Below the pieces are notes generated by a model that ran no database searches, was not told where the DNA came from, and saw only the letters and a list, made by a program, of their open reading frames with translations. DNA of 64,000 nucleotides from Rotaria sp. Silwood1. Taxonomy: Eukaryota; Rotifera; Eurotatoria; Philodinida; Philodinidae. The position numbers and the translations under genes are program-made. The stretch is from contig CAJNOP010000034.1 in NCBI GenBank assembly GCA_905250075.1, positions 1,595,043 to 1,659,042 of the forward strand. Direction: 5' to 3'. Numbering within the stretch: position 1 is the stretch's first letter; the number at the start of each line of letters is the position of its first letter. Shown here in pieces: positions 34,101 through 57,236 of this stretch.

Positions 34101-35509
34101 TACGTGCAAAATTACGTGATATACAAGTATATCTATTTCAATTAGCTCATTCTCGACATATTACAAATCATTGTATTGACTATGATCTGGAAATATTCGA
34201 AGCCGATCGATTGGATTTATACTATAATCAAACAATACCTGTTTTACAAGTATATACTCATGTTATTGATAATCGACTATATGTTACACGTCCTTGGAAT
34301 TCAAATCAAGTTAAATCAAAATTGCCTCAAATTCTTTGCAAACAATTTAAATTACCATCGAATTTTGAATTAGATATTCATCAATTTTTGTTCGATGAAA
34401 AAACTATTCATTCAATGGTATCTATTCTACCAGATCCTTCAATAGATTTACTGAATATCAATGGAACTCGTGGAAAATTTGCTATGATGATTGATCGTGA
34501 TAATGAACAACTTTTCAATCATCTAGGAATTACAAATACAACAAGTTCAGCTGAAATTCTTATCAAAGGACTTAATGCACAACATTCCTCACTTGCTGGC
34601 TATGTATATCATTATACACATTTAGAAAATGCAGTTTCAATTCTTCGTGATCATGCTATAAAATGTCGTAATAATTTATCTTCAAATGATTTCAAAGATT
34701 CTGCTGCTAAAAATGTTATTCTAACAACTCGTCATGAGGTTAAAGATTATGTTCGTTTTTATTTTCGATCATTGACACCAACACAATATTGTAATGAAAA
34801 TCTTGGTTTACCAAATCTATCAAAACGATATGGTAATCAACCAATATGTCCAATACCAATTATTTTTCGTATTGATTTAACAGCTATACTTTCTATTGAA
34901 GATATTCAATGGAAAGTTAGTTTAGGTAATATGGCAAGTTCTCAAACCGAATTCAATAATACATTAAATATTGTGAAAAAATTTGATTTTCAAGGTATAT
35001 TTTCTGATGTACATACAGAACGTGGTAAATATAGTTCACAACATGAATTTCTTATTAAATCAGAATTAAATTTTGATCAACTTAAACAAGAAAATATTAC
35101 GATTATATATCAAGATGAAAATGCACGTTACAGTTTAGAACATATGATTTCACATAATTACCTTTCATCTATTGATACATCATTCTTTTATGGTTGTAAT
35201 TCTCGAATTATAATAGACTCAACTGGTTCTGCTAATGTAATTAATGTGTATATTAAAAACGTGAATCCATCAACAGTTTATGGTCATCTCATTTTACAAC
35301 TATCTGGTAAAAATGAAAATCGAACAATCCAAGGCAAATTGAGTGCATCTTTTCAACGTGGCAACATATCAACCGTTTATTCAACTGAACAATTCTCATT
35401 TATTGCTAATATGAATGATATACAATATGCTATCTATTATGAATATGAAAATCAAGTGTGGCTTATTCATACAAATTCGTCTCAAACACATTTTATTTCA
35501 CCAACATAG
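31157..35509 (+). CDS. NOV/sacsin-type HSP90-like ATPase fused to DarT-like ADP-ribosyltransferase
   Basis: One uninterrupted 1450-aa frame. Residues ~35-200 form a GHKL ATPase: N-box ELVQNCDDA (47-55), HNGKPF (77-82), and GYKGLGFKAVF (105-115), as in sacsin and plant NO VEIN. ILINANFLTNASREHI (about 328-343) is typical of that family, followed by a long helical region. Residues ~1148-1310 match DarT/DUF4433: YHYTH (1151-1155), DYVRFYF (1197-1203), GNMAS (1257-1261), and QHEFL with the likely catalytic Glu at 1297. Known DarT enzymes ADP-ribosylate thymidine in single-stranded DNA and are countered by a DarG macrodomain; no macrodomain gene is seen here. A beta-rich tail (about 1340-1450) ends the protein. 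It has no introns, unlike most neighbours, yet shares their A/T-ending codon use. AATAAA lies 23 nt after the stop. Domain calls are firm; role (DNA-modifying defence or regulation), substrate and origin by transfer are inference. Confidence 0.85.
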   Translation: MSLKETINQIFYDNTNYLHAQQALNQARSLKSLSNDLYTDPLRFVYELVQNCDDACESKSIVRIAILDHRYLIVGHNGKPFDKKDIQSLCDIGCSTKGQNVQTTGYKGLGFKAVFGKSDYVLIVSKGEYFRFEANSKVFNWNQKWGTNQITWEQINNRKFEFPWQICPIWTEINEVPESIQKWLLGQVDTTATIIRLKNVEETQNAVKQLTDQPHVFMFLRNIRTVRFSLNSPNETILNITRLRDGSVKVIYDWKPISHWLLSTCNIDVPDNVRNDFRLPEKLQEAKQTEMILAAKIDRNDNIESIQGRNNALFAYLPTKITTYNLPILINANFLTNASREHIHTDSVWNQFLFSRIPHETIKWIGKLSRQDKWRDKALDLLPNSIDVQDNLAAKYNENCSNAAREVPFVLNISKKLLKLSEAVIDITGFSSPNCIGNDLIRNFILHTVSPTPCLAQYPFVHNSKRLRKFTICIFDWDKSLNMLNSNDFQMNFTIEQDIQFIFYLFYNQNQPQIQVRLRKLPFLMDRTRILRMANEIYIPSQFNNADWIETNDTDPYVHDNIMLWLQTEPSVLTWLKSLGVMEKTDEIFINRKIIPNVRNYITLENALSTVKKLFNSFQHGEIRNDLLQKLNKLKLFSLEKTLVSADELYFSEPYLPRLSLSNFHLDEAKFLSSIYLNEIKGLPNKIKQFFLLLGVQEDIKLIQYNEDQHNEIVSAYQFKQTENLFQYNSLQFQYCLTMQFLDVTQINYDFSLYFWQHVIHSININQLNEKEIIICNQQPFRKVDNLLYWFVRTRACIPTTTKQLLKSIDVFSSDLISIAGDLLPVFACTISTPFSVDWQYFFQFKTQFSIQDHIQLLNLLYDRLKNTCLNDENETCIQRIYTSMIKCLSNIDRKHIDQYRPKAPLYLLSTINNEFHLSTNLVISLNKDFTLPNQILQLKLSTENSRDINLTYFLDFFNIRQIGINHLALPTNIGAQPSLFLRAKLRDIQVYLFQLAHSRHITNHCIDYDLEIFEADRLDLYYNQTIPVLQVYTHVIDNRLYVTRPWNSNQVKSKLPQILCKQFKLPSNFELDIHQFLFDEKTIHSMVSILPDPSIDLLNINGTRGKFAMMIDRDNEQLFNHLGITNTTSSAEILIKGLNAQHSSLAGYVYHYTHLENAVSILRDHAIKCRNNLSSNDFKDSAAKNVILTTRHEVKDYVRFYFRSLTPTQYCNENLGLPNLSKRYGNQPICPIPIIFRIDLTAILSIEDIQWKVSLGNMASSQTEFNNTLNIVKKFDFQGIFSDVHTERGKYSSQHEFLIKSELNFDQLKQENITIIYQDENARYSLEHMISHNYLSSIDTSFFYGCNSRIIIDSTGSANVINVYIKNVNPSTVYGHLILQLSGKNENRTIQGKLSASFQRGNISTVYSTEQFSFIANMNDIQYAIYYEYENQVWLIHTNSSQTHFISPT

Positions 35510-35531
35510 TAGGATGAACAATACGATCACA

Positions 35532-35537
35532 AATAAA
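35532..35537 (+). terminator. Poly(A) signal of the ATPase/DarT-like gene
   Basis: AATAAA 23 nt downstream of the stop codon, showing that the intronless gene has a eukaryotic 3' end. Confidence 0.55.
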
Positions 35538-36930
35538 TTTTTGAACAGTATAAACATCCTTTTGTTTTATTCATGTGAGTAGATTCTAGTATATATTATA
35601 TTATTTTAATCGTTAATAATTAGACATGTATCGAGATTGAGAGACTCAATCTTTGTACATGCTTAGTAATAACGATGTCTATCTTTTTCTTCGTAGTTCT
35701 CTAATGATGAACAGAAAAATTGAGTCAATTAACATAAATATTTGAGTATGTTAAACTAATTTTGCAGACTAACGATAGAGCCTCCACAGATATTTCCTTT
35801 CGATTTCAACGATTTTTTTATCTATAAATATTACATAGTGTTTTATTAAAAGTCTGAAAAAGATTTTGAATTCTCATCAAGATTTAACTAAGTTGTTGAA
35901 TATTTCATATGCCTATTTTCTAAAGGATCTCAAGTTTTCGGAAAACTCAATTTCACTCTAGCTTTCATATAAAAATTTCGTAGTTTTTAACAAAGTTTGT
36001 TCAAGATATAAAGCTTTTAAAAAATGCACATTGTATACAATATCGAAAAGAAAGGATATACTACATCTTCAAAGTCTCATGTATTGAAGAAACTCTATTC
36101 AAAAGTTGTGAGTTTTTTATGGAAGCTAGCTTATTAGAGTACCTATATAGACAAAGCTTCAGATTAATATTCGATAGCTGAGCCTAATCTCAGTAGAAAC
36201 CCAAATTATTTTAGTGTTTTTATTAAAAAACTAGGTAATATCTGTAGGCAAAAAAATCATTGAAATCAGAATGGAATATTTGAGGAAGTTTCTTCATAAG
36301 TTGTAAAAACGCTGACGTAATCGAATGAGTTATCGTCAATGCCTGTCCGATATAGCTTAGTTTAGAATGGCATTATTAAAATTGTATTTTTTTTTTTACA
36401 AAAAAGGTTTTCTGAACAATGAAGCTCCACAAGCAATGTACTATTTTATTAGAAGATTGTAAAAAGTTTATTATCATAGTGATCATGAATTGAATAAAGT
36501 TGAATAGTTTTAATACTTGAAAAAATAGCATGAGAGATAAGTCGAGTTACTTATTGAACTGAAAGATCAAGATGCATTCGTCGGTACTGCAATTTCTTGC
36601 AGGCTATTATTAATTAGCATTTGCTTTCACGAATAAAATATCAGCTGATCAATTTCAAAGAGTCAAATCGGTTACTATTTCTAATTATATTGGTCCATTT
36701 CAGTAAAATCTACATTACTTAATGTAGTTGATACTATATTCGATCTTGTGTATAGATGATGAATTGCAATGAATCGAATGAATGCTCTGCTTCGATTTAT
36801 TGGTTGAATGAAACTTCCAAAATGTTTGCATAATAAAGATGTCTGATTGTTACCAGTTGCAAGGTGAACAACTTATCTAAGACATTTTGACGACACTTCA
36901 TGTTGAAATTGATGAGATTTTGATTAAAAG

Positions 36931-36951
36931 TCTCTCTCTCTCTCTCTCTCT
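36931..36951. repeat. (TC)n microsatellite
   Basis: About ten perfect TC units within otherwise unremarkable intergenic DNA. Confidence 0.9.
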
Positions 36952-38425
36952 TGGTCAGGCCTTCGGCCCATTTCGAGTGCTGATGTCTATATATTTTTAT
37001 TCTTAATAAAATAAGATCTATTGAATTATTAATAATCAAAAAAAAAAAATGTTGATTGTCTCGCTTTTTTGTTCATCATGCAAATATAATTAGACTTGAA
37101 ATTTTATCTATTATGAATTATAAACAATAAGTGGTTGAACTATACCTTTTTTGTATGTGTTGCACTTTTTTTTTTCTACGGTGATTATTCAAGGTATCTT
37201 TTTTTCTATTCCTCTGGTAATGTATAAAAGAGGTTAATACTTTATTCCAGTTAACGACATTTCATAGATGTTTGAACTTTCTTTTGTATTTTTCAATCTA
37301 TAGTAAAAACGAACAAATAGTCCAAGTTATTTGTTTTTTCTTCTACGAAATGAATTCATTCATGCAGACACTACAGATTTTATTAATTACGAGTAGAATT
37401 GATTTTTTTCTCAATTTTCAAAAATTTGTAATATAAAATACAATATTTCACTATGTGTATCTACGATTATTTTGCTTTCATAAATGTCAAGCTAACCTCT
37501 CTTTACTAATGATAACTTCAAGTGCATACATTAACCTTTTCTATGAACTAATCTTTGGAAAGATGCTACAATCACTCATATAGTGTAACGAATGGACTTA
37601 CTGATCTATTTTTTTTAATAAATATAATTAACTATTTTGATTATCTAATATTAGACAAAATTTATAATAGAAAATAATTTCAAATTGAACATAGACATCC
37701 ATTAAATAATTAAAATAAATCATTGATGTGTTAACTTTATCTATCAAGCTTTCATATTAAATCAATGTCAATATAGAACTATACTTGTCAAAAACATAAA
37801 AATAACAAGAGAATTTTAAGTTAATTATATCACGCAAAACATTTTCTCGATAATTAACAGAAATATTCTATAAAAATTTTTCAATATTAAATATATGTTA
37901 ATTTTTTTTATCGAAACAAAACACAAAAAGAAGAATCATCTCATTTTTCTATTTATCTAATCATCTGTTAAGCACATGTGATAACCTTGATACGAAACAA
38001 AAAAAAAAAATATCTTATAGGTTGATGGCATAAAGAATTAAGATCAAAAGATAGTGTTGTATCAACAAATAAACTCCAATACATATACAGATTTCTAAGA
38101 TCAACAAAAAAAAAAAAAGAAATGAATGAATGAATGGCTTGATTTTCTGATCATAAATATGATGACAGACATACTATCAACGCTCGTTGTGTCAATCATT
38201 GTTCTATGTTTATACAAATGTCAAAGTATGTGAATGACTGCACAATAAGACACGCGTTAATTTCTGTAATTAGTGACGAAATACACATAGACATAGACAT
38301 CAAGCGAAAGGTATTATTCCATCTGTTATTTAATCTACATAGTAAAAATCACATGATGAATATGACCTTGCATTCAAGATAAAGACGAAGAAGAAGAAGA
38401 AGAAAAAAAAAAAAAGAGATGAAGA

Positions 38426-39402
38426 TTAATTATTGTTGTTTGTATTATTGTTCGTACGTCGTGTTGTTCCTGTCATCGGTGACAAAGACAAGTGAGGATA
38501 GAAGAATGGTAACTGATCATTGTTATTCAACATTGATGGTGGCTTTAAATATGGATGAAAACGATGATGACTATGTTGTTGATGCATAGAAGTTGTTTTT
38601 CCTGTTGATGTATGATTATGTCGTAAATGTTCAATAAGTTCATCAGCTGATGTAAATTTTGCATTACATGAATACCAATGACAAATATATGGTTGTGTAT
38701 GAACTGATGCTGCAAGAATATGTCGAACTGTTTCACATTGTAAACAACCAGGAACTGTACATGGTGTTGAAAATGAATGATATTGTTGTTGTTGTTGTTG
38801 TTGTTGTTGAGCAGCTAGATAAGCAAGTGAAGAACGAAGAAGAAGTGTAGCAGCAGTTGTTGTTGGATCAAATAGTGTTGGTAAATGAGTTGATAATGGA
38901 TTTGATTCAACGAAAGACGATGATGGTATAATAGTACTGGGTTTCACTGGAACAGTTGACTTTTTATTATTTGTAATTGTACTATTTGATTGTATTGGAG
39001 ATGAACGTTTAGATGATAATAAAGGTTTTTCATTATTAGATGTTGTTGATGATGATGAAAGAGTAGATGATGATTTAGTTACAAGAGATGTGATAATAGG
39101 CGGAGCTGTATTAGGTAGTAATGAAGTATTTAAAGACAAGCATGAAGATGATGATAAAGGAGGTGATGGAGAATCTTTGCCAATACTCGAACATGTTTGA
39201 GCAAGTAAAGCTAATGGACTTTGACTTGAATCATACTATGATTTAAAAAAATAAAAGATAAAAAATTTTGATTTATTTGATTAAATAATATTAATTTATT
39301 TCAAATACATACCAAAGTTGATGAAGATGAAAAAGATGTATTATTAAGTGGTTGTAAATAATCTGGTTTTAAATAAGTATTAGTAGCTGTTGTGGAAGAC
39401 AT
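38426..39402 (-). CDS. noc: Noc/Nlz (ZNF503/ZNF703, elbow) zinc-finger protein, 299 aa
   Basis: Minus-strand gene with exons 39402-39313 (30 codons) and 39235-38426. NET-family transcriptional co-repressors act in limb, wing, eye and brain patterning. Diagnostic motifs appear in order: YLKPDYLQPL near the N-terminus; SPLALLAQTCSSIGK (family SPLALLAQTCS-IG box, which includes the Sp-like motif); the buttonhead-like cysteine pair CTVPGCLQC; and the atypical C2H2 finger YICHW…C…ELIEHLRHNHT. HHRFHPYLKPP corresponds to the family's C-terminal RYHPY element. The protein is shorter than the vertebrate forms (about 590-650 aa) and rich in Ser/Thr/Asn, with a nine-residue Gln run encoded near 38,783-38,809 and an Asn-rich tail. 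Orthology to noc versus elB is not decided. Confidence 0.9.
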
Positions 39403-42400
39403 GTTCGGTTTTCTTTTTTTTTTCTATTGTTAATAATAAAAAATAATAATGATGATCGCTGGTTGTTATTATTTGTAATCGTTATCTAGAAAGTCAATGA
39501 ATAAATGAATGAAAGCTTTTCCTGACTTCCTCTCTCTCTCTTTCTCTCATTTCTTTTTTTTCTTCTCTTTCTTATGTTCTCATTTTTCTCTATCCAACTG
39601 TCAAGCATACGAAAAAGAGAAGAGATTTGTGTTTGTGATAAATGATGATCATGCTTGAGACCTCCGAGCGAGTATACATACACCGCTGCTTGACACATGC
39701 CAATTATAGAGCAAGTAAGAAGAGAAAAGAAAAAGATGAGTGATGACAAGAACGAAGAAAGATTCCATCTATTCTCTCTCTGTCTCTTTATAGTCTTCTC
39801 TGATGATAATGTAGCTTGCCGCATTTTCTCCTATGTTCGATTTTTTTTTTTTTTTTTGTTTCTTTCATACAATCATAGAACTATGGGCATCGATCAACTG
39901 TCAATCGGTTCAAATAGATAAATATATATATAAACGAAGAAAAATGATAAACGAAGGCGCTCTCACATCTATATACGATTGATGTCAATATATCTTCGTC
40001 GTTTTTTTTTTACAAATAAAGTTCATTAACTGTCAAATAGAAATGAATTGAAAGAGATATGTAATTTGATTAATAGATCATTTTAAAAAATAAACATTAA
40101 TCATTGATCACATATGTTTTTTGTATTGAAAAAATGACAGGAGGTGGTAATGAAAAGAGATAGAATACTTTAGAAAATTATCTTTTCAATCGATCTCATT
40201 ATTAAATATGCTAAATAAAAAATATATTTGTGATAAATATCTTAGGAAAAAAAAAATGTAATTTCAATAACATAAATCATAGAAAATGAATATTATCTTT
40301 CTTAATGAAATAAGAATAATATTATGATATTTTATTTTTTTTTTCGCCTTAATACATAAAAGAATAAATCATTTTGATATATCTAAAATATTTGTTTTTA
40401 ATATAAGATTCTACACCTAAATATATTTTTTCATATCATTAAACAAAAACTATATTTTTGATTCTATCAAAAATGATTATATTATCCATATTTATCAGAA
40501 TAAATCTTTCATAGTAATATGGTCTATTTTAATGATGAATGTCGACAATTGTGACAGCAGAAACGAACTTTTCTGTCGACTTGTCATCACAATTGGCTGA
40601 CCGACTGATAATGATGATCGCTCGACTAGTTGATGACATAAAACATGCACATAAAAATATATATATCTGTATATCGATCGTCTCGACGTGCGCATGATCA
40701 TCATCATCGGTCTCTCATTTGTCACTCACCCACACAAATAATGATCTTGATCGATCGCATAGCATATGAGTCTCCACATCATGTTAGTACAAACGAGCCG
40801 AGCTCTCATCATTTATCATCAATCGTTCTGTGTATGTCGTAATAACAATATTCTGACAAGCAGAAAGCAGTCAGGCAGCAGGAGAATGATTTATCGACGA
40901 ACGATGGCGATGATGATGATGATGCGAAACATGACCTATCTCGACAAGCGCGAGAAGACAAGCAAACGAAAAGAACAAAAGAGATGTAAATGAGATAATG
41001 ATAAATGAAGGAGTCGAATATGTGTGTAGATACATATATCTATCTTTAAATGAAGAAAACAAAAAAAAATCCAATAAGAAAAAGAAAAATATCTCAAACG
41101 CATTAACAACAGAGAAAAAAAAAAGAAACAATAGATATAGAAATCGTATTTGATTTCTCAACTTTATTATCAAATACTAATCATAACTGTCAACATTATC
41201 GTGATTTTATGTCTATAAAAAGAAAATTTCTTTCAAATAGTGTATTATATTAAACAGATGACAAAGATTTAATTCATACAGTCTATTTCTAACGAAAGTC
41301 ATTCTGATAGATATCTATTTTTTTTCTAGTCATTTGACACTTCATTTCACTCATATTTCTTTTCCCGCGATGTTTTATGACAAGCAAGTATATACATTGA
41401 CGTTGACGACAATGTTCGATATCTATCTTGCTAAATGATTGTTGTCACTCCATCTGTGTATTTGTTCTTTTTCGTTGACAACGACATGCTCTCGTTCTAA
41501 TTGATGCTGACAAATACATTAGAATACAGGCCAGCAACCTCAATTAGAATGTAACCATGTAGGCATACATACATTGCTGTCCAAACCGATTACACGCATG
41601 TAAGATACGATGTGATTCAATTCACACAAGTCATCTCATCAATACGATCTAAATATGAAGTGACTTCTTGTCCTTGTCTGTTTTGTATATGATGATGATG
41701 ATTATATTCGACACTTATGTGTAGTGAACATTATATGGCTGACTCTTTCTGTGTTGCCTTGTCAGCTTTGCTCATTCTATACATATCAACACGACAAGCT
41801 TGATCTCATTTGTCGTTCTATACACATCAATTAGTATAGATATGTATATGTCGACAACAATTCAAAGAACAAAGAGTAGACCCGCCTATGCTTATGTTTG
41901 ATGTATATAGTTTAAAATGATGAGAGAAGACATTTATATTCACTACAATTAAAACGAAACAAAATAAGAAGAAAAAAAAAAAAAGCTTTTATTCATAGAA
42001 GAATATAAAAATTAGTTTTGATTTCGAATGTTTGTTTTTATTCTTCTATTTTATCGAATTATTAACTTTTCATCTATTCATATTTTGAACAACAATAATA
42101 ATAGACATTTTAATACTTGTTAACATGTGTATTTTATTTAAAAAATAAAGAATACTAAAAGCGTACATAGTTGATTTAAACGATAGATTTAGCGAATTTA
42201 AATTTTTAATATAATTCTCAATAGAGAGATATAGATATTTTATTCTGTAGTACTAGATTTTTATAACAAAAACTTTGAAAAAATAAGTAAACAAAGATAC
42301 AAGTGTTGTTTCAATCAAAATTATATTTCAGATTTCATTATCAGTTACACAGTGAGAAATTGGAAAAACATTTCAAGTAAACTTACTGTACTTGACTTAA

Positions 42401-44083
42401 TCAAATAAAAATAAAGTTTCAATCTTAATCATAATTGAATAGATTTTTGAATTCTTGACTTCTGACTGCTCAACTTGATACAAAAAAAAGTATAAATAAC
42501 AATATGTATTGCAATCAAGGAAAAACAGATCATACCATGACTGGATGATTCTAAAATGATTCTGACTATCGAAATAAGAGAGGGAAGTTACTGTTATAAT
42601 ATTAGTTGACAAGTAATAAAATAACGGAGAATTCGTAAATTCCATTCATTCGTCAGGAAATAGTAATCAGGAGAAAATCACCATTTTCTATGAAGTTCGA
42701 TCAAAAATTTTCGAGTGTCAAACAATTCAAATCGAAAAACGATTTCTCGCAACTGTACGCTTGATTTCTCAGTCAAGAAAAGACTAGTGAGTAATTGATA
42801 CAGATTTACATTTCTTAGCTTCGAAAATCTTTAATCAAACTTTATAAGGTATTATGTATTTTGAAAAACAGTCTTTTCTTAATACATGCAAAAACTTTCC
42901 GTTGCTCGTTACTGGGTGACGGGTGACCTACCAATCGTAATATTGATTATTATGATTAAAGAGAACGACCTTCTATATCATGGAAATGTCAAGAAAGAAT
43001 GATATGAAGTATCCTCAGAGTATTACTGAAGGAACAACACTTAATACCAAGTACTTTGATTGATTTCAATCATTCTATTAGTTTTGAGTAATATCAATCA
43101 CTTCATGTGATTCTAATGCCATATAATTTAAGAAAGTCTAACTACATCTTCAATACTGAATTATGAGAAAGACAACTGTACCGTCAAATTTGACGAACAA
43201 ACGCGAAGTAAAGATGATATTGTAGTAGGTAGAGTACATTCTGAATGTTTTTTACAAGTATGAAACCAGACAATGTCACTAAAGTTCATGCTATAGTAGT
43301 GAAAGTCTACAAATATCAAATGGTCTGCTCAGGTTAAAAAGAAATGGCGTCGTAAACAATATTAACTGATGGCTTTATGTTGTCATTTTCTGTAAGCTCG
43401 TCAAATGGCGAAAATAATAGAAGAAATTATGATCGTTGATTAGCGGCCAAGTGAACTGAGCCAAATAAAGTTTGTTCAGAGAAGTAATTGATGATATATC
43501 ATCAGGATGTTCTTCAGCATCATCAACTGAAGATCTTAATTAATAATCAAGGCATAGAAATTTGTTAAAGGAGCTATATATTCTATCTTGAAATCATATT
43601 CTAAAATTTTTCATCATTCATGTTTCACATCCTTAATTAATTTGACCTTTTGAATTTAATTTCACTTTAATAATTATGTCATTTGTCTAATGTACAAATA
43701 AAAGCATAACATTCTTAGTCCATGAGAGACCATTTATGTTGTGCTTAAATAAATTTTTTGAAAAGATGCGATGAAGTAATATTTTCTAGATAGGGTTTAT
43801 AATGAGAACGTATCGCGATTTTTTCGAATTGAAACACATATTTGAACGTTCAAAGGAAATCTATTATTTAGAAGTCGTAAGATCAAATTTACGTGAAAAC
43901 ATTATTCTTATTGATGTCGCTTGTTGTTGAACGACAAAAAGAAAATGTCGCCCTCTTATTAGTCTCTTATTACTTTTTTTTTTTATAGCATTCGTATCCT
44001 AGCAATGGAACGATCAATGGTGACATGTGACATTCTTGCATTCTATCAATTTGTTACCGAATTAACAGAATTTTTCTATAAGA
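39403..44083. promoter_or_regulatory. 4.7-kb head-to-head intergenic region, likely cis-regulatory
   Basis: The starts of the Noc/Nlz gene (minus) and the EML gene (plus) face each other across this region, which is the longest gap between recognised genes after 17 kb. It holds CT-rich tracts (near 39,528-39,550), ATGATG/GATGAT runs near 40,910 and a locally less AT-rich segment with GATCGATC-type palindromes at about 40,620-40,990. No protein similarity was found. Regulatory function is inferred from position next to a developmental regulator. Confidence 0.4.
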
Positions 44084-57112
<13,029 letters not shown>

Positions 57113-57210
57113 TTATATATTTAATTATAAACTAACATATCTGTTTAGTTACGCTTAACATGTTTAGCTTCTTTTCTTTGTAATTATCTGTGCTTATTGT
57201 AATTAAATTA

Positions 57211-57218
57211 TGTTTTAG
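57211..57218 (+). promoter_or_regulatory. Candidate splice-leader acceptor before downstream gene
   Basis: TGTTTTAG ends 18 nt before the ATG at 57,237, within the 124-nt gap after the EML stop. Such a short gap plus an acceptor-like site suggests co-transcription with trans-splicing, by analogy with the CSE1L/EF-hand pair. Confidence 0.35.
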
Positions 57219-57236
57219 ATATTAAAAAAAAAACTA

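Larger units (their letters stand above)
35510..38425. other. Intergenic between convergent genes
   Basis: No gene is recognised. It contains a (TC)n microsatellite at 36,931-36,951, several A or T runs, a GAATGAAT-like stretch near 38,122 and a GAA-rich run at 38,385-38,400 just after the zinc-finger gene's stop. Confidence 0.5.

Noticed and set aside
38659..38850. Plus-strand ORF with a valine run
   Set aside because: It is the antisense shadow of the zinc-finger gene's polyglutamine tract.
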